A stretch of 15,653 nt of DNA from a bacterium UBA3756 (GTDB lineage Bacteria; Bacteroidota; Bacteroidia; Bacteroidales; Bacteroidaceae): NCBI GenBank assembly GCA_002371695.1, contig DFGG01000045.1:3587-19239 (forward strand), written 5' to 3'. Below the pieces are notes generated by a model. That model had not been told where the DNA came from. It saw nothing but the letters and a program-made list of their open reading frames with translations, and searched no databases. Positions 6,485 through 13,919 of this stretch are shown one piece after another; the first letter of the stretch is position 1, and every line of letters starts with the position of its first letter. A program made the translations under genes and the position numbers.

Positions 6485-6524
6485 TGATTAGTGATTAGTG
6501 AATAGTGAATAGTGATTAGTGAAA
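6483..6524 (+). repeat. Heptamer tandem array AGTGAWT, six units
   Basis: Units: AGTGATT, AGTGATT, AGTGAAT, AGTGAAT, AGTGATT and a degenerate AGTGAAA. The array begins inside the proC stop codon and ends 5 bp before the ATG at 6530. The same repeat occurs at 12473-12493, and a reversed relative sits at 6582-6600. Such short tandem repeats are frequent between genes in Prevotella-like genomes (recalled, not checked). Confidence 0.9.
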
Positions 6525-6529
6525 TTGAT

Positions 6530-7225
6530 ATGAAAAGGGGCGGTATGAATAATGGCTGGTTGATGAGAATGGTAATGATACTATTCACTATCCACTGTTC
6601 TTGCGTCCCTTCGGTAGCAAGCGAGCATAGCTCGAGCGCACATTTTACTGCCTCGGCAGAGGACACGCCGAATGAGCGCCAGGCCAAGCGCGTGTTCCAG
6701 ACAGCATGGAACAACATCTTCGGGCCGCAGGGCGTGACGTTCCACTACAAGATAGACATTCTCCACCTCTATAAAGAAGAAGGTACGTCGTGGAACAAGG
6801 GCGACAAGGCCAAGTCGGTGTATAAAGGTTCGAAGATGTGGAACAACGGCGACGTGAAATACATTGCCCGCGAGAAAAAGAAGATAGTGGAGATCCACGA
6901 CCCCAAGGTGAACAAGAAGGACGAGAAGCTGAAGATGTTCAAGTTCGATGCCGACAGCTACAACTACTCCATCGCCAAGGACCCTGACGGCACCGACGCG
7001 CTGGTAGTCACCCTGAAGGCCAAGAAGGGTGCGAAAGTGAAGATGAAAAAGGTGCAGGCCTATCTCTCGCCCGGCAACTACTACCCCCGGAAGCTGCGCA
7101 TCAAGGTGGCTATCTTCTGGGCCACCATCACCTTCTCCAACTTCCATGCCGGCGGTCTCAACGATAGCATCTTCGAATTCCCCAAGAAAGATTATCAAGA
7201 CTATAAGATGGTGGATGAGCGCTGA
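6530..7225 (+). CDS. Secreted LolA-like protein, unknown role
   Basis: A 231-aa protein. The N-terminus has a weakly formed signal sequence (hydrophobic MRMVMILFTI, then CSC and a Ser/Ala-rich stretch ending ASA before EDTPNERQ), consistent with export. The mature part, about 180 residues, resembles LolA/LolB-type beta-sheet proteins that bind lipids or lipoproteins in the periplasm: alternating short hydrophobic strands, FKFDADSYNYSI, DALVVTLKAKK, then YYPRKLRIKV and a C-terminal FEFPKKDYQDYKMVDER, like the final strand and tail of outer-membrane-lipoprotein chaperone relatives in Bacteroidetes. It is not the housekeeping lolA with certainty. ATG 6530 is used; later ATGs at 6545 and 6563 are possible, and the GTG at 6512 lies inside the heptamer array. 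It follows proC by 45 bp of repeats, so it may be transcribed by read-through. The leader coding region lies in repeat-like DNA, suggesting remodelling of the N-terminus. Confidence 0.75.
   Translation: MKRGGMNNGWLMRMVMILFTIHCSCVPSVASEHSSSAHFTASAEDTPNERQAKRVFQTAWNNIFGPQGVTFHYKIDILHLYKEEGTSWNKGDKAKSVYKGSKMWNNGDVKYIAREKKKIVEIHDPKVNKKDEKLKMFKFDADSYNYSIAKDPDGTDALVVTLKAKKGAKVKMKKVQAYLSPGNYYPRKLRIKVAIFWATITFSNFHAGGLNDSIFEFPKKDYQDYKMVDER
6582..6600 (-). repeat. Inverted relative of the AGTGAWT array inside the leader
   Basis: TATTCACTATCCACTGTTC, read on the minus strand, gives GAACAGTGGATAGTGAATA, containing AGTGAAT and AGTGGAT, the same heptamer family as 6483-6524 but in opposite orientation. 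It codes for part of the signal-sequence core of the LolA-like protein. The two inverted copies could fold into a hairpin that includes the start codon region. Confidence 0.65.
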
Positions 7226-7243
7226 GCCCATCCATCATTTTTT
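7208..7243 (+). terminator. Intrinsic terminator overlapping the LolA-like gene end
   Basis: ATGGTGGATG (7208-7217) pairs with CATCCATCAT (7229-7238), with one G-T wobble, around an 11-base loop, followed by a T run through 7243. The left arm and the stop codon TGA lie within the hairpin. It ends plus-strand transcription before the convergent AraC gene; on the minus strand the tail after the hairpin is less T-rich. Confidence 0.8.
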
Positions 7244-7249
7244 CTGTTC

Positions 7250-8152
7250 CTACTGCTGTCTCAGCTGGGTGGGCGTACAGCCGAAATGCTCCTTGACGTA
7301 TTTCCCGAAGAAGGAGGTGTTGGGGAATCCCAACTGGCTGCATATCTGCTTGATGCTGAAGTCCGTCTGCTTGAGATAGTATCGGATGTCCTCCATCAGG
7401 TGCTCTGTGATCCACTCGTTGGCCGTCTTTCCCGAATGCTTCTTGCAGATGGCGGAAAGATATTTCGGCGAGATGCACAGCTCGTTGGCATACCATTCCA
7501 CCTTGTGGCGCTTCACCCCGCCGCTGTGGAGCAGATCGAGGAAGCGCTGGAAGTGGCCGCCCGCAGAGCCCATCTCACGGCCAGGAACTTCGGCAGGCAG
7601 CAGCTGGCGCATGGCTCCGCAAAGTCCGAGGATGGCACTGCGCAGGAGAGACTGGATGACGTCGGTACGGTAGGGATTGTCGATATGGCTGTCGATACAC
7701 AGTCTGAGCATCTCGTAGAAATGGGTATAGAACAGCAGCTCGTCGTCGTTCTTCAAGGTCATCACGTGCATCCGATGGATATACATCATCTCATTCCACA
7801 CGTTCATCTTCTCACGCAGGAAACTCTGCAGGATGGTGTTGGTCAGGAACATCCCCTTCAGGTTGAAGTCTGGACTAATCATCAGGTCGGTGATGATCAC
7901 GTTAGGTGGAATGACGGCCACCTGATTCTTGCACAGCTCTATCAGCGTACCGTTCATCTGGCCCTGTACCTTGCCGTTGACGCAGATGACGATAGCACTC
8001 ATCGAGACGTGGGCAGCACCCACCTCGGCGAACTTCTGGATGCTGTCGATGATGACGATGTCGTTGTCGGAATATCCTATCTGGATGTCCTCATTGTCTG
8101 TCAATGTCTGCAGATTAATCTCTTCTTGCCACATAATTGGTCTATTTGACAT
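7250..8152 (-). CDS. AraC-family transcriptional regulator next to RND efflux operon
   Basis: A 300-aa soluble regulator. The N-terminal two thirds form a cupin-like ligand-binding domain (for example VSMSAIVICVNGKVQG and a following strand with QVAVIPPNV) plus helices. The C-terminal 100 residues are a typical AraC HTH pair: KVEWYANELCISPKYLSAIC and IKQICSQLGFPNTSFFGKYV, then FGCTPTQLRQQ. It is divergent from the efflux genes with a 160-bp intergenic region, the standard arrangement for a local regulator, and an inverted repeat there is a plausible operator. Homologues of this form commonly sit beside tripartite pumps in Bacteroidetes and are presumed to sense a toxic compound or metabolite. 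The first ATG (8152) is only 1 bp past a -7 box, so translation may instead start at the ATG at 8134 (Met 7). It converges with the LolA-like gene, 24 bp apart. Confidence 0.92.
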   Translation of the reverse strand: MSNRPIMWQEEINLQTLTDNEDIQIGYSDNDIVIIDSIQKFAEVGAAHVSMSAIVICVNGKVQGQMNGTLIELCKNQVAVIPPNVIITDLMISPDFNLKGMFLTNTILQSFLREKMNVWNEMMYIHRMHVMTLKNDDELLFYTHFYEMLRLCIDSHIDNPYRTDVIQSLLRSAILGLCGAMRQLLPAEVPGREMGSAGGHFQRFLDLLHSGGVKRHKVEWYANELCISPKYLSAICKKHSGKTANEWITEHLMEDIRYYLKQTDFSIKQICSQLGFPNTSFFGKYVKEHFGCTPTQLRQQ

Positions 8153-8153
8153 A

Positions 8154-8161
8154 CAAAGTTA
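8154..8161 (-). promoter_or_regulatory. -7 box of the AraC regulator gene
   Basis: On the minus strand the box reads TAACTTTG, identical to the argD -7 element. It ends 1 bp before the annotated ATG at 8152, so initiation would fall within or after that codon. This implies leaderless translation or a start at 8134. The nearest TTG upstream is about 16 bp away, a suboptimal -33. Confidence 0.5.
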
Positions 8162-8204
8162 AGCATTTCAGACCGAACAATATATCCTATAGGGAATAAT
8201 TTAC

Positions 8205-8236
8205 GGCCAATTTGGCATCATTACGCCAAATCGGCC
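8205..8236. promoter_or_regulatory. Candidate AraC operator in the divergent region
   Basis: GGCCAATTTGGC (8205-8216) and GCCAAATCGGCC (8225-8236) are inverted repeats matching at 11 of 12 positions with an 8-bp spacer. Each half is itself nearly palindromic, so they can also be read as direct repeats of GCCAAWTYGGC spaced 20 bp. The site ends 44 bp before the -7 box of the efflux operon, next to where the -33 element would lie, a usual place for an activator of this family. Confidence 0.55.
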
Positions 8237-8280
8237 ACATCATCCGACAATAAGAACACTGACACATGCCACTTTTGCAC

Positions 8281-8288
8281 TATTTTTG
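8281..8288 (+). promoter_or_regulatory. -7 box of the efflux operon
   Basis: TATTTTTG fits TAnnTTTG and lies 24 bp before the ATG at 8313. No TTTG is seen 19-21 bp upstream, consistent with a promoter needing an activator. A nearby ACTTTTGCAC (8271-8280) repeats the TTTTGCAC motif of the box region but lacks the TA. Confidence 0.55.
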
Positions 8289-8312
8289 CACCAGAAATCA
8301 ACAGAATCGACA

Positions 8313-9332
8313 ATGAAGAGAGTACTTTTAGGACTGCTGGCCTTCACGGCCGTGTGCAGTTGTAGCGAGAAGAGAGAGGCGGGCACCAAGGCCCCCATCA
8401 GAGTGAGGACGCTGACGGCGTCGCCCGGAACGACAAGTAACGCCCAGACATACGTGGGCATCGTGGAAGAAAGTGAGGGCACTGCCGTGAGTTTCACCGG
8501 CATGGGTGTGGTCAGGCGGGTGCTGGTCAGCGAGGGGCAGGCCGTCAGCCGAGGCCAGCTCATCGCCGAGATGGACGACACGCAGGCCCGTAGCCTGGTG
8601 AGCGGCGCCGAGGCGCAGATGTCACAGGCCAACGACGCCCTGCAGCGCTACGGCATGCTGCACGACAACGGCTCGCTGCCCGAAGTGCAGTGGGTGGAGA
8701 TACAGAGCAAGGTGGCACAGGCCAAGTCGCAACTGGAGGTGGCCCGCAAGAACCTGGCCGACTGTCGGCTGACGGCACCCGTGGGCGGCATCATCGGCCG
8801 GAAGATGGTGAAGGCCGGCGAGACGGCCCTGCCCTCGCAGGCCGTGGTGACTATCCTCGACATCAGCAGCGTCAAGGTGAAGGTGGCCGTCCCAGAGGCT
8901 GAGGTCAACGGCATCGGCACAAGCACCAGGACCGACATCACCGTCGACGCCATCGGGCGGCAGACCGTCGGTGGCCGCATCGAGAAGGGCGTGACGGCCG
9001 ACCCCCTCACCCACACCTACGACATACGCATCACCGTGGCCAACCCCGACCGCCTACTGCTGCCCGGCATGGTGGCCAGCGTGGTGTTCAGGGGTGACGG
9101 CACGACAGGCACCGGACGCCTCCTACTGCCCATGACGTCGGTGCAGCGCTCTGCCGATGGCAGTCTGTTCGTATGGACGGTAGGCAACGACAGCACGGCC
9201 CACCGCACCAAGGTAGACATCGGCAGTACCAGCGGCAACGACATCGCCATCACCGGCGGCCTCAGCATCGGCCAGCGCATAGTCACCGAAGGCTATCAGA
9301 AGTTGAGTGAGGGAAGCCGCGTAGTCTATTAA
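8313..9332 (+). CDS. RND efflux periplasmic adaptor subunit (membrane fusion protein)
   Basis: A 339-aa lipoprotein that bridges the inner-membrane pump and outer-membrane channel. The signal sequence MKRVLLGLLAFTAV ends with a lipobox-like VCSC, lipid-bearing Cys at 17. Next come the first half of a biotinyl-lipoyl-like domain (GVVRRVLVSEGQAVSRGQLI, about 64-84), a helical hairpin with Gln/Ala/Leu-rich coiled-coil segments (about 90-150), the second half of the lipoyl domain (LTAPVGGIIGRKMVKAGE), a beta-barrel domain and a C-terminal membrane-proximal domain (LLLPMTSVQRSADGSLFVW). It is a little shorter than the usual 360-400 aa. The frame extends to a TTG at 8286, but that lies in the -7 box, so ATG 8313 is the start. 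The pump gene begins 27 bp after its stop; the three genes form one operon under the divergent AraC regulator. Confidence 0.93.
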   Translation: MKRVLLGLLAFTAVCSCSEKREAGTKAPIRVRTLTASPGTTSNAQTYVGIVEESEGTAVSFTGMGVVRRVLVSEGQAVSRGQLIAEMDDTQARSLVSGAEAQMSQANDALQRYGMLHDNGSLPEVQWVEIQSKVAQAKSQLEVARKNLADCRLTAPVGGIIGRKMVKAGETALPSQAVVTILDISSVKVKVAVPEAEVNGIGTSTRTDITVDAIGRQTVGGRIEKGVTADPLTHTYDIRITVANPDRLLLPGMVASVVFRGDGTTGTGRLLLPMTSVQRSADGSLFVWTVGNDSTAHRTKVDIGSTSGNDIAITGGLSIGQRIVTEGYQKLSEGSRVVY

Positions 9333-9359
9333 TCAGTAAACCATAAATCATTATAGGCA

Positions 9360-12300
9360 ATGAAACAGACGAACTGGTTCCGCTGGCCATTGGAACACTA
9401 CTCAATATCGCTGCTCATCATCGGCATCCTGTTCGTGATGGGCATCTACGGCATGTATGTCATGCCAAAGGACGAGTTCCCCCATGCCACCATCCGGCAG
9501 GGCGTGGTGGTGGCCGTCTATCCCGGTGCCACCAGTGAGGAGGTGGAGCAACAGGTGGCGCGCCCCCTGGAGCGCTACCTCTTTACCTACGGTGAGGTGA
9601 AGCGGGCCAAGACCACCACCACGTCGCAGAACGGTATGTGTATCGCCATGGTGGAACTCAACGACAACGTGAACAACAAGGACGAGGTATGGTCGAAGAT
9701 CAAGCACGGCCTGAACAGTTTCAAGGCGCAGTTGCCGGCAGGCGTACTGACCATCGTGGTCAACGACGACTTCGGCAACACGTCGGCCCTGCTGATAGCC
9801 ATTGAGAGCAGCCAGCGCAGCTATCGTGAGCTGAAGAAGTACAGCGACGACCTCTCCGACCGTCTGCGTCGCATCCCCTCGGTGGCAAATGTAAAAATGT
9901 TCGGTGAACAGAAAGAGCAGATTTCGCTCTACGTAGACCGTCAGCGCCTGCAGGCCTACGGCATCGGTCAGCAGATGCTCTTCAGCCGCCTGCAGGCACA
10001 GGGCATCACCACCATGAGCGGCAGCATCAGCGACGACGACCAGCAGGTGCCCATCCACATAGAGCCCACGGAGAACAGTGTCGAGGAGATAGCCAACCAG
10101 ATCATCTTCAGCGACCCCACGACGGGCAAGGTGGCCCGTGTAAGGGATGTCGCCCGTGTGGTACGTGAATATGACACCAACGCCAGCCGCATCGAACAGG
10201 ACGGGCACCCCTGTATGTTGCTGTCGATGGAGATGACGGCTGGCAACAATGTGGTCATCTATGGCAAGGAAGTGGACAAGGTGCTGCAGCAGTTCCGTGA
10301 GGACGAGCTGCCCGACGACGTCACCATCACCCGTATCGCCGACAAGCCCAAGGTGGTGGCCATGAGCGTCAGTTCGTTCCTGCGCGACCTGCTCATCTCG
10401 ATGGCTGTCATCATCCTCATCATGATGGTTCTGTTTCCTATCCGCTCCGCCATCGTGGCAGCCATCACCATCCCGCTGAGCACGTTTGTCTCTGTGGCCG
10501 TCATGTATATGGCAGGCATCGAGCTGAACATCGTCACGCTGGCGGCACTGATCGTCGTGTTGGGAATGATTGTGGATAACTCCATCGTGGTCATCGACGG
10601 CTACCTGGAGTATCTCGGCAAGGGCTATGAGCCCAACGAGGCCGCCATGGAGAGTGTCCGCCAGTACTTCATGCCGATGATGCTGGCCACGGTGTGCATC
10701 TGTGCCATCTTCTATCCCTTCCTGCTCACCTTCAAGGGCATGTTTCTCGATGCCCTGCAGGATTTCCCGTGGACCATTACCATCAACCTGATGGTGTCGC
10801 TCCTGCTGGCAGTCACCATCATCCCCTTCCTCGAAGTGCGCATCATCAAGCCCGGCAAGGTGAGCACAGGAGGAAATGCCATCACCAAGTGGGTGCAGCG
10901 CACCTACGAGCGAGTGCTCGACTGGACGTTCCAGCACCCGTGGCTGACCATCGGTGGGGGCATCGGCGTCATTCTGCTCTCGCTGCTCATCGTGCCTACG
11001 CTGAAGATACGCCTGTTCCCCTTTGCCGACCGCGACCAGTTTGCAGTAGAGATATTCCTGCCCGACGGCAAGGGGCTTGCCGAGACGGAGGCCGTAGCCG
11101 ACTCTGTGTATAAGGTGCTCCGTCCCGACGAGCGCATTACGGGCATAACGAGTTTCATTGGCTGTTCATCACCCCGCTTCATGGATGCATACGCCCCTCA
11201 GATGGCTGGCAAGAATTTTGCACAGTTCATCGTCAACACCACGTCGGACAAGGCAACCCTGGAGTTGCTCGCCGAATATCAGCCGCGTCTGAGCGAGGTG
11301 TTCCCCAATGCCTACGTCAAGTTCAAGCGGCTCGACTATATGTCGGTGCCCGAACTGGAATACCGCTTCTATGGCGAAAACCTCGACTCACTGCACGTGG
11401 CGGCAGAACGGTTGATGGAGCGGATGCGCCAGATGCCCGAACTGGAGTGGGTGCATACCGACTTCATGCAGCCTTATCCCATTATTAATGTGACGCTCGA
11501 CCCTGTCGCGTCGGCACAACTGGGCATCACCCGTACCACGGCGGCCCTGGCTCTCAGCGCCACATCGAGCGACCTGCGCATCGGCCAGATCTGGGAGAAC
11601 GACTATGAACTGCCCATCGTGGTGAAGGACAATAGCGACATGACCTACTCCGACATTCAGAACCTGGGACTGGCCACTCCCCTGAGCATGCTGTCGGGCG
11701 GACTCCACACCACCAACAGCACCGTGCCGCTACGCCAGGTGGCCAGCGTCAGTCCGAAATGGTCGGAGAGCCGCATCATGCACCGTGCCGGCGAGCGTTG
11801 CATCACCGTGACGGCACAGTTCGCACAAGGAGTCTATACCAGTCCTGTGGAGCAACGTATCGCCGAGATCATGACCGACGAGATAGAGTTACCCGAGGGC
11901 GTGCGCTGCGAGGTGGGTGGCGAGATAGAGTACGGCAACGAGGCCCTGCCACAGATCTTTGCCGGCATCATCATCGCCATGATCATCGTGTTCTTCTTCC
12001 TGCTGTTCAACTTCAAGAAGTATGGTGTCACCACCGTCTGCATGGCGGCCCTCGGCCTGATGATTCCCGGTGCCCTCGTCGGGTTAGGACTGATGAACCG
12101 TGCCCTGGGTCTGACCTCCATCTTCGGTCTCATCACGCTGATGGGCATGATCATGCGCAACGAGATTCTCATCTTCGAGCACGCCATCGACCTCATCAAG
12201 AAACATGTGGCAGAGCATGGCAACTGGACTGTGGACCGACAGGCCTACAACGAGGCCGTCCGCCAGGCCGCCTACGAGGCCGGCAAGCGCCGCATGGTGC

Positions 12301-12470
12301 CCATCTTCCTCACCACGGCGACTACGGCTGTTGGCGTGGTGCCGATGATCATCGCCCAGTCGTCGTTCTGGATGCCTGTGGGTGTCACCATCTTCGCCGG
12401 CGGCATCGGCTCGCTCATCATGGTGGTCACCATGCTGCCCGTCGTCTATTGGAAAGTAAGCACTAAATGA
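9360..12470 (+). CDS. RND efflux inner-membrane pump (AcrB/HAE1-like)
   Basis: A 1036-aa resistance-nodulation-division transporter expected to form a trimer in the inner membrane and use the proton gradient to export a substrate through the adaptor and outer-membrane factor. Seen: the N-terminal TM1 (about 14-34), porter domains with YPGATSEEVEQQVARPLE, the TM2-TM6 block from about 340, the TM4 motif GMIVDNSIVVID (403-414), a second periplasmic half, and a C-terminal TM8-TM12 block with GLITLMGMIMRNEILIFEHA. Length is standard. In AcrB the TM4 proton relay has two adjacent Asp; here there is D406 followed by N407, a variation also found in other RND groups, so a single Asp carries the relay. 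The substrate class cannot be read from the sequence; no heavy-metal (CusA-type) motif is evident. The last codons run into a heptamer repeat before the outer-membrane factor gene. Confidence 0.95.
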   Translation: MKQTNWFRWPLEHYSISLLIIGILFVMGIYGMYVMPKDEFPHATIRQGVVVAVYPGATSEEVEQQVARPLERYLFTYGEVKRAKTTTTSQNGMCIAMVELNDNVNNKDEVWSKIKHGLNSFKAQLPAGVLTIVVNDDFGNTSALLIAIESSQRSYRELKKYSDDLSDRLRRIPSVANVKMFGEQKEQISLYVDRQRLQAYGIGQQMLFSRLQAQGITTMSGSISDDDQQVPIHIEPTENSVEEIANQIIFSDPTTGKVARVRDVARVVREYDTNASRIEQDGHPCMLLSMEMTAGNNVVIYGKEVDKVLQQFREDELPDDVTITRIADKPKVVAMSVSSFLRDLLISMAVIILIMMVLFPIRSAIVAAITIPLSTFVSVAVMYMAGIELNIVTLAALIVVLGMIVDNSIVVIDGYLEYLGKGYEPNEAAMESVRQYFMPMMLATVCICAIFYPFLLTFKGMFLDALQDFPWTITINLMVSLLLAVTIIPFLEVRIIKPGKVSTGGNAITKWVQRTYERVLDWTFQHPWLTIGGGIGVILLSLLIVPTLKIRLFPFADRDQFAVEIFLPDGKGLAETEAVADSVYKVLRPDERITGITSFIGCSSPRFMDAYAPQMAGKNFAQFIVNTTSDKATLELLAEYQPRLSEVFPNAYVKFKRLDYMSVPELEYRFYGENLDSLHVAAERLMERMRQMPELEWVHTDFMQPYPIINVTLDPVASAQLGITRTTAALALSATSSDLRIGQIWENDYELPIVVKDNSDMTYSDIQNLGLATPLSMLSGGLHTTNSTVPLRQVASVSPKWSESRIMHRAGERCITVTAQFAQGVYTSPVEQRIAEIMTDEIELPEGVRCEVGGEIEYGNEALPQIFAGIIIAMIIVFFFLLFNFKKYGVTTVCMAALGLMIPGALVGLGLMNRALGLTSIFGLITLMGMIMRNEILIFEHAIDLIKKHVAEHGNWTVDRQAYNEAVRQAAYEAGKRRMVPIFLTTATTAVGVVPMIIAQSSFWMPVGVTIFAGGIGSLIMVVTMLPVVYWKVSTK

Positions 12471-12472
12471 TT

Positions 12473-12493
12473 AGTGAATAGTGATTAGTGAAT
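12473..12493 (+). repeat. Second AGTGAWT heptamer array, three units
   Basis: AGTGAAT, AGTGATT, AGTGAAT at 12473-12493, preceded by a partial ATGATT unit that overlaps the pump stop codon. It fills most of the gap before the next gene and belongs to the family at 6483-6524. In both places it sits directly at the stop of the upstream gene within an operon-like gap. Confidence 0.88.
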
Positions 12494-12513
12494 AATTTGC
12501 TACCGTATCAGTT

Positions 12514-13848
12514 ATGAAGAAGATAATAGCCATCGCCCTCTGTTCTGTATACTGCGGCACTGCCGCAGCCCAAAAGGCATACACCCTGGAACAGATTCTC
12601 GACTCCGCCCGCCAGCACAACATCGCCATCCGCCATGCCCGTCAGGGCATCAACGCGGCACGGCAGCAGCGCAAGGAGGCGTTCACCAAGTATTTCCCCA
12701 ACGTGAGCGGCACCGGCCTGTGGTTCAACGCCAACAAGGGCATGGCCCAGACCACCATCACTCCCTCTGAATTTTTGCCGCAGTCGTTGGGAGAGATGTT
12801 TGCTCAGCTAATGCCTCAGCAGGTATTGTTAGACATGTCGGCCCCCGTCAGCATCTCGATGATGAAGAACGGCACCATCGGTAGCCTGATGGCCACACAG
12901 CCGGTCTTCGCCGGAGGCCGCATCGTCAACGGCAACCGCCTGGCCAAGGTCGGCGAGGATGTCAGCCGTCTGCAGCTGCAACTGTCTGAGAACGAGGTGG
13001 AAAAGACCGCCGAACAGTATTTCTGGCAGATAGTGGCCCTGCAGGAGAAGAAGAAGACCGTGGATGCCGTCGACAGCCTGTTAGCCAGTATAGAGAAGGA
13101 TGTCGACGTGGCCGTCCGCGCCGGTGTGGCCATGCACAACGACCTGCTGCAGGTGCAGCTGCGCCGCAACGACATCGCCAGCCAGCGGCTGAAGCTACAG
13201 AACGGCCTGAGCATCGTCCGTCTGCTGCTGGCGCAGTACTGCGGACTGAAAGACGAGGGATTCGGAGTGAAGTATAGAGCCATGACAGACGAACCGTTGC
13301 CTGTGCAAGCCACCGCTTCGCTTGACGCGTTGCCGGAATACCAGCTCCTGGAGAAACAGGTGGAGGCAGCCGGACTGCAGAAGAAGATGGCCATCGGCCA
13401 GAACCTGCCGTCGGTAGCCGTGGGGGCGGGCTACAACTACCACAACCTGCTCGACAACAACCACAGTTTCGGCATGGTGTTCGCCACCGTCAGCCTGCCC
13501 ATCAGCGACTGGTGGGGCGGCTCCCACGCCATCCGCCGTAAGAAGATAGAGCAGCAACAGGCCGAGGAACAGCTGGCCGACAATGCCGAGCTGTTGAAGA
13601 TCAGGATGCAGAAGGCCGCCAACGACGTAGAGGAGGCCCGCCAACAGCTGCTCATTGCGCACAAAAGCATCGAACAGGCCGAGGAAAACCTCCGTCTGAA
13701 CCGCAATTACTACCGCGCCGGCACCGCCAGGATGAGCGACCTGCTGGAGGCACAGCTGCTCTACCAGCAGGCCTGCGACAAGCAGACTGAAGCCTACGCT
13801 GAACTGCAGAACAGACTGCTGGACTACCGACAGGCCACCGGCCAATAG
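12514..13848 (+). CDS. TolC-family outer membrane efflux protein
   Basis: A 444-aa outer-membrane channel partner for the adaptor and pump. It has a type-I signal peptide (MKKIIAIALCSVYCGTAAAQ, cleavage probably just before Q20) and the mature start YTLEQILDSARQHN typical of the family, followed by two halves of long coiled-coil helices with repeated strands (NVSGTGLWFN; later GAGYNYHN and FATVSLPISDW), and the final signature YRAGTARMSDLLEAQLLYQQA in the second helical half. Length is normal. Its gene begins 43 bp after the pump stop, across a heptamer repeat, and ends at a strong hairpin, so it is the last gene of the operon. Trimerisation and substrate are inferred from the family. Confidence 0.93.
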   Translation: MKKIIAIALCSVYCGTAAAQKAYTLEQILDSARQHNIAIRHARQGINAARQQRKEAFTKYFPNVSGTGLWFNANKGMAQTTITPSEFLPQSLGEMFAQLMPQQVLLDMSAPVSISMMKNGTIGSLMATQPVFAGGRIVNGNRLAKVGEDVSRLQLQLSENEVEKTAEQYFWQIVALQEKKKTVDAVDSLLASIEKDVDVAVRAGVAMHNDLLQVQLRRNDIASQRLKLQNGLSIVRLLLAQYCGLKDEGFGVKYRAMTDEPLPVQATASLDALPEYQLLEKQVEAAGLQKKMAIGQNLPSVAVGAGYNYHNLLDNNHSFGMVFATVSLPISDWWGGSHAIRRKKIEQQQAEEQLADNAELLKIRMQKAANDVEEARQQLLIAHKSIEQAEENLRLNRNYYRAGTARMSDLLEAQLLYQQACDKQTEAYAELQNRLLDYRQATGQ

Positions 13849-13862
13849 GCCGAAATCATGGC

Positions 13863-13919
13863 AAAACGGGCGAAAGACCAAAGAAAAAAAGAGAAATCCT
13901 TGGTGTTTCGCCCGTTTTT
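13863..13919 (+). terminator. Terminator of the efflux operon
   Basis: Perfect 13-bp arms AAAACGGGCGAAA (13863-13875) and TTTCGCCCGTTTT (13906-13918), extended past one mismatch by ACCAA (13877-13881) with TTGGT (13900-13904), followed by T. The A-rich 18-base loop makes a strong hairpin with T-rich tail. Its right arm lies within the promoter of the next gene. Confidence 0.88.

Noticed and set aside
7286..8149. 287-codon plus-strand frame opposite the AraC gene
   Set aside because: The minus strand encodes a complete AraC regulator with both HTH motifs; the plus frame is its complement and has no recognisable domain.
9402..10937. 511-codon minus-strand frame opposite the pump gene
   Set aside because: It is a His/Asp-rich antisense shadow of the RND coding sequence, which has unmistakable family motifs.
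11759..12466. 235-codon alternative frame within the 3' part of the pump gene
   Set aside because: Arg/His-rich composition typical of an off-frame of a GC-rich gene; the main frame continues the TM8-TM12 block.
13839..13852. Small palindrome CGGCC-AATA-GGCCG at the outer-membrane factor stop as another regulator site
   Set aside because: Only 5-bp arms, partly coding, and its similarity to the 8205 operator is limited to GGCCAA; the adjacent long hairpin explains termination.
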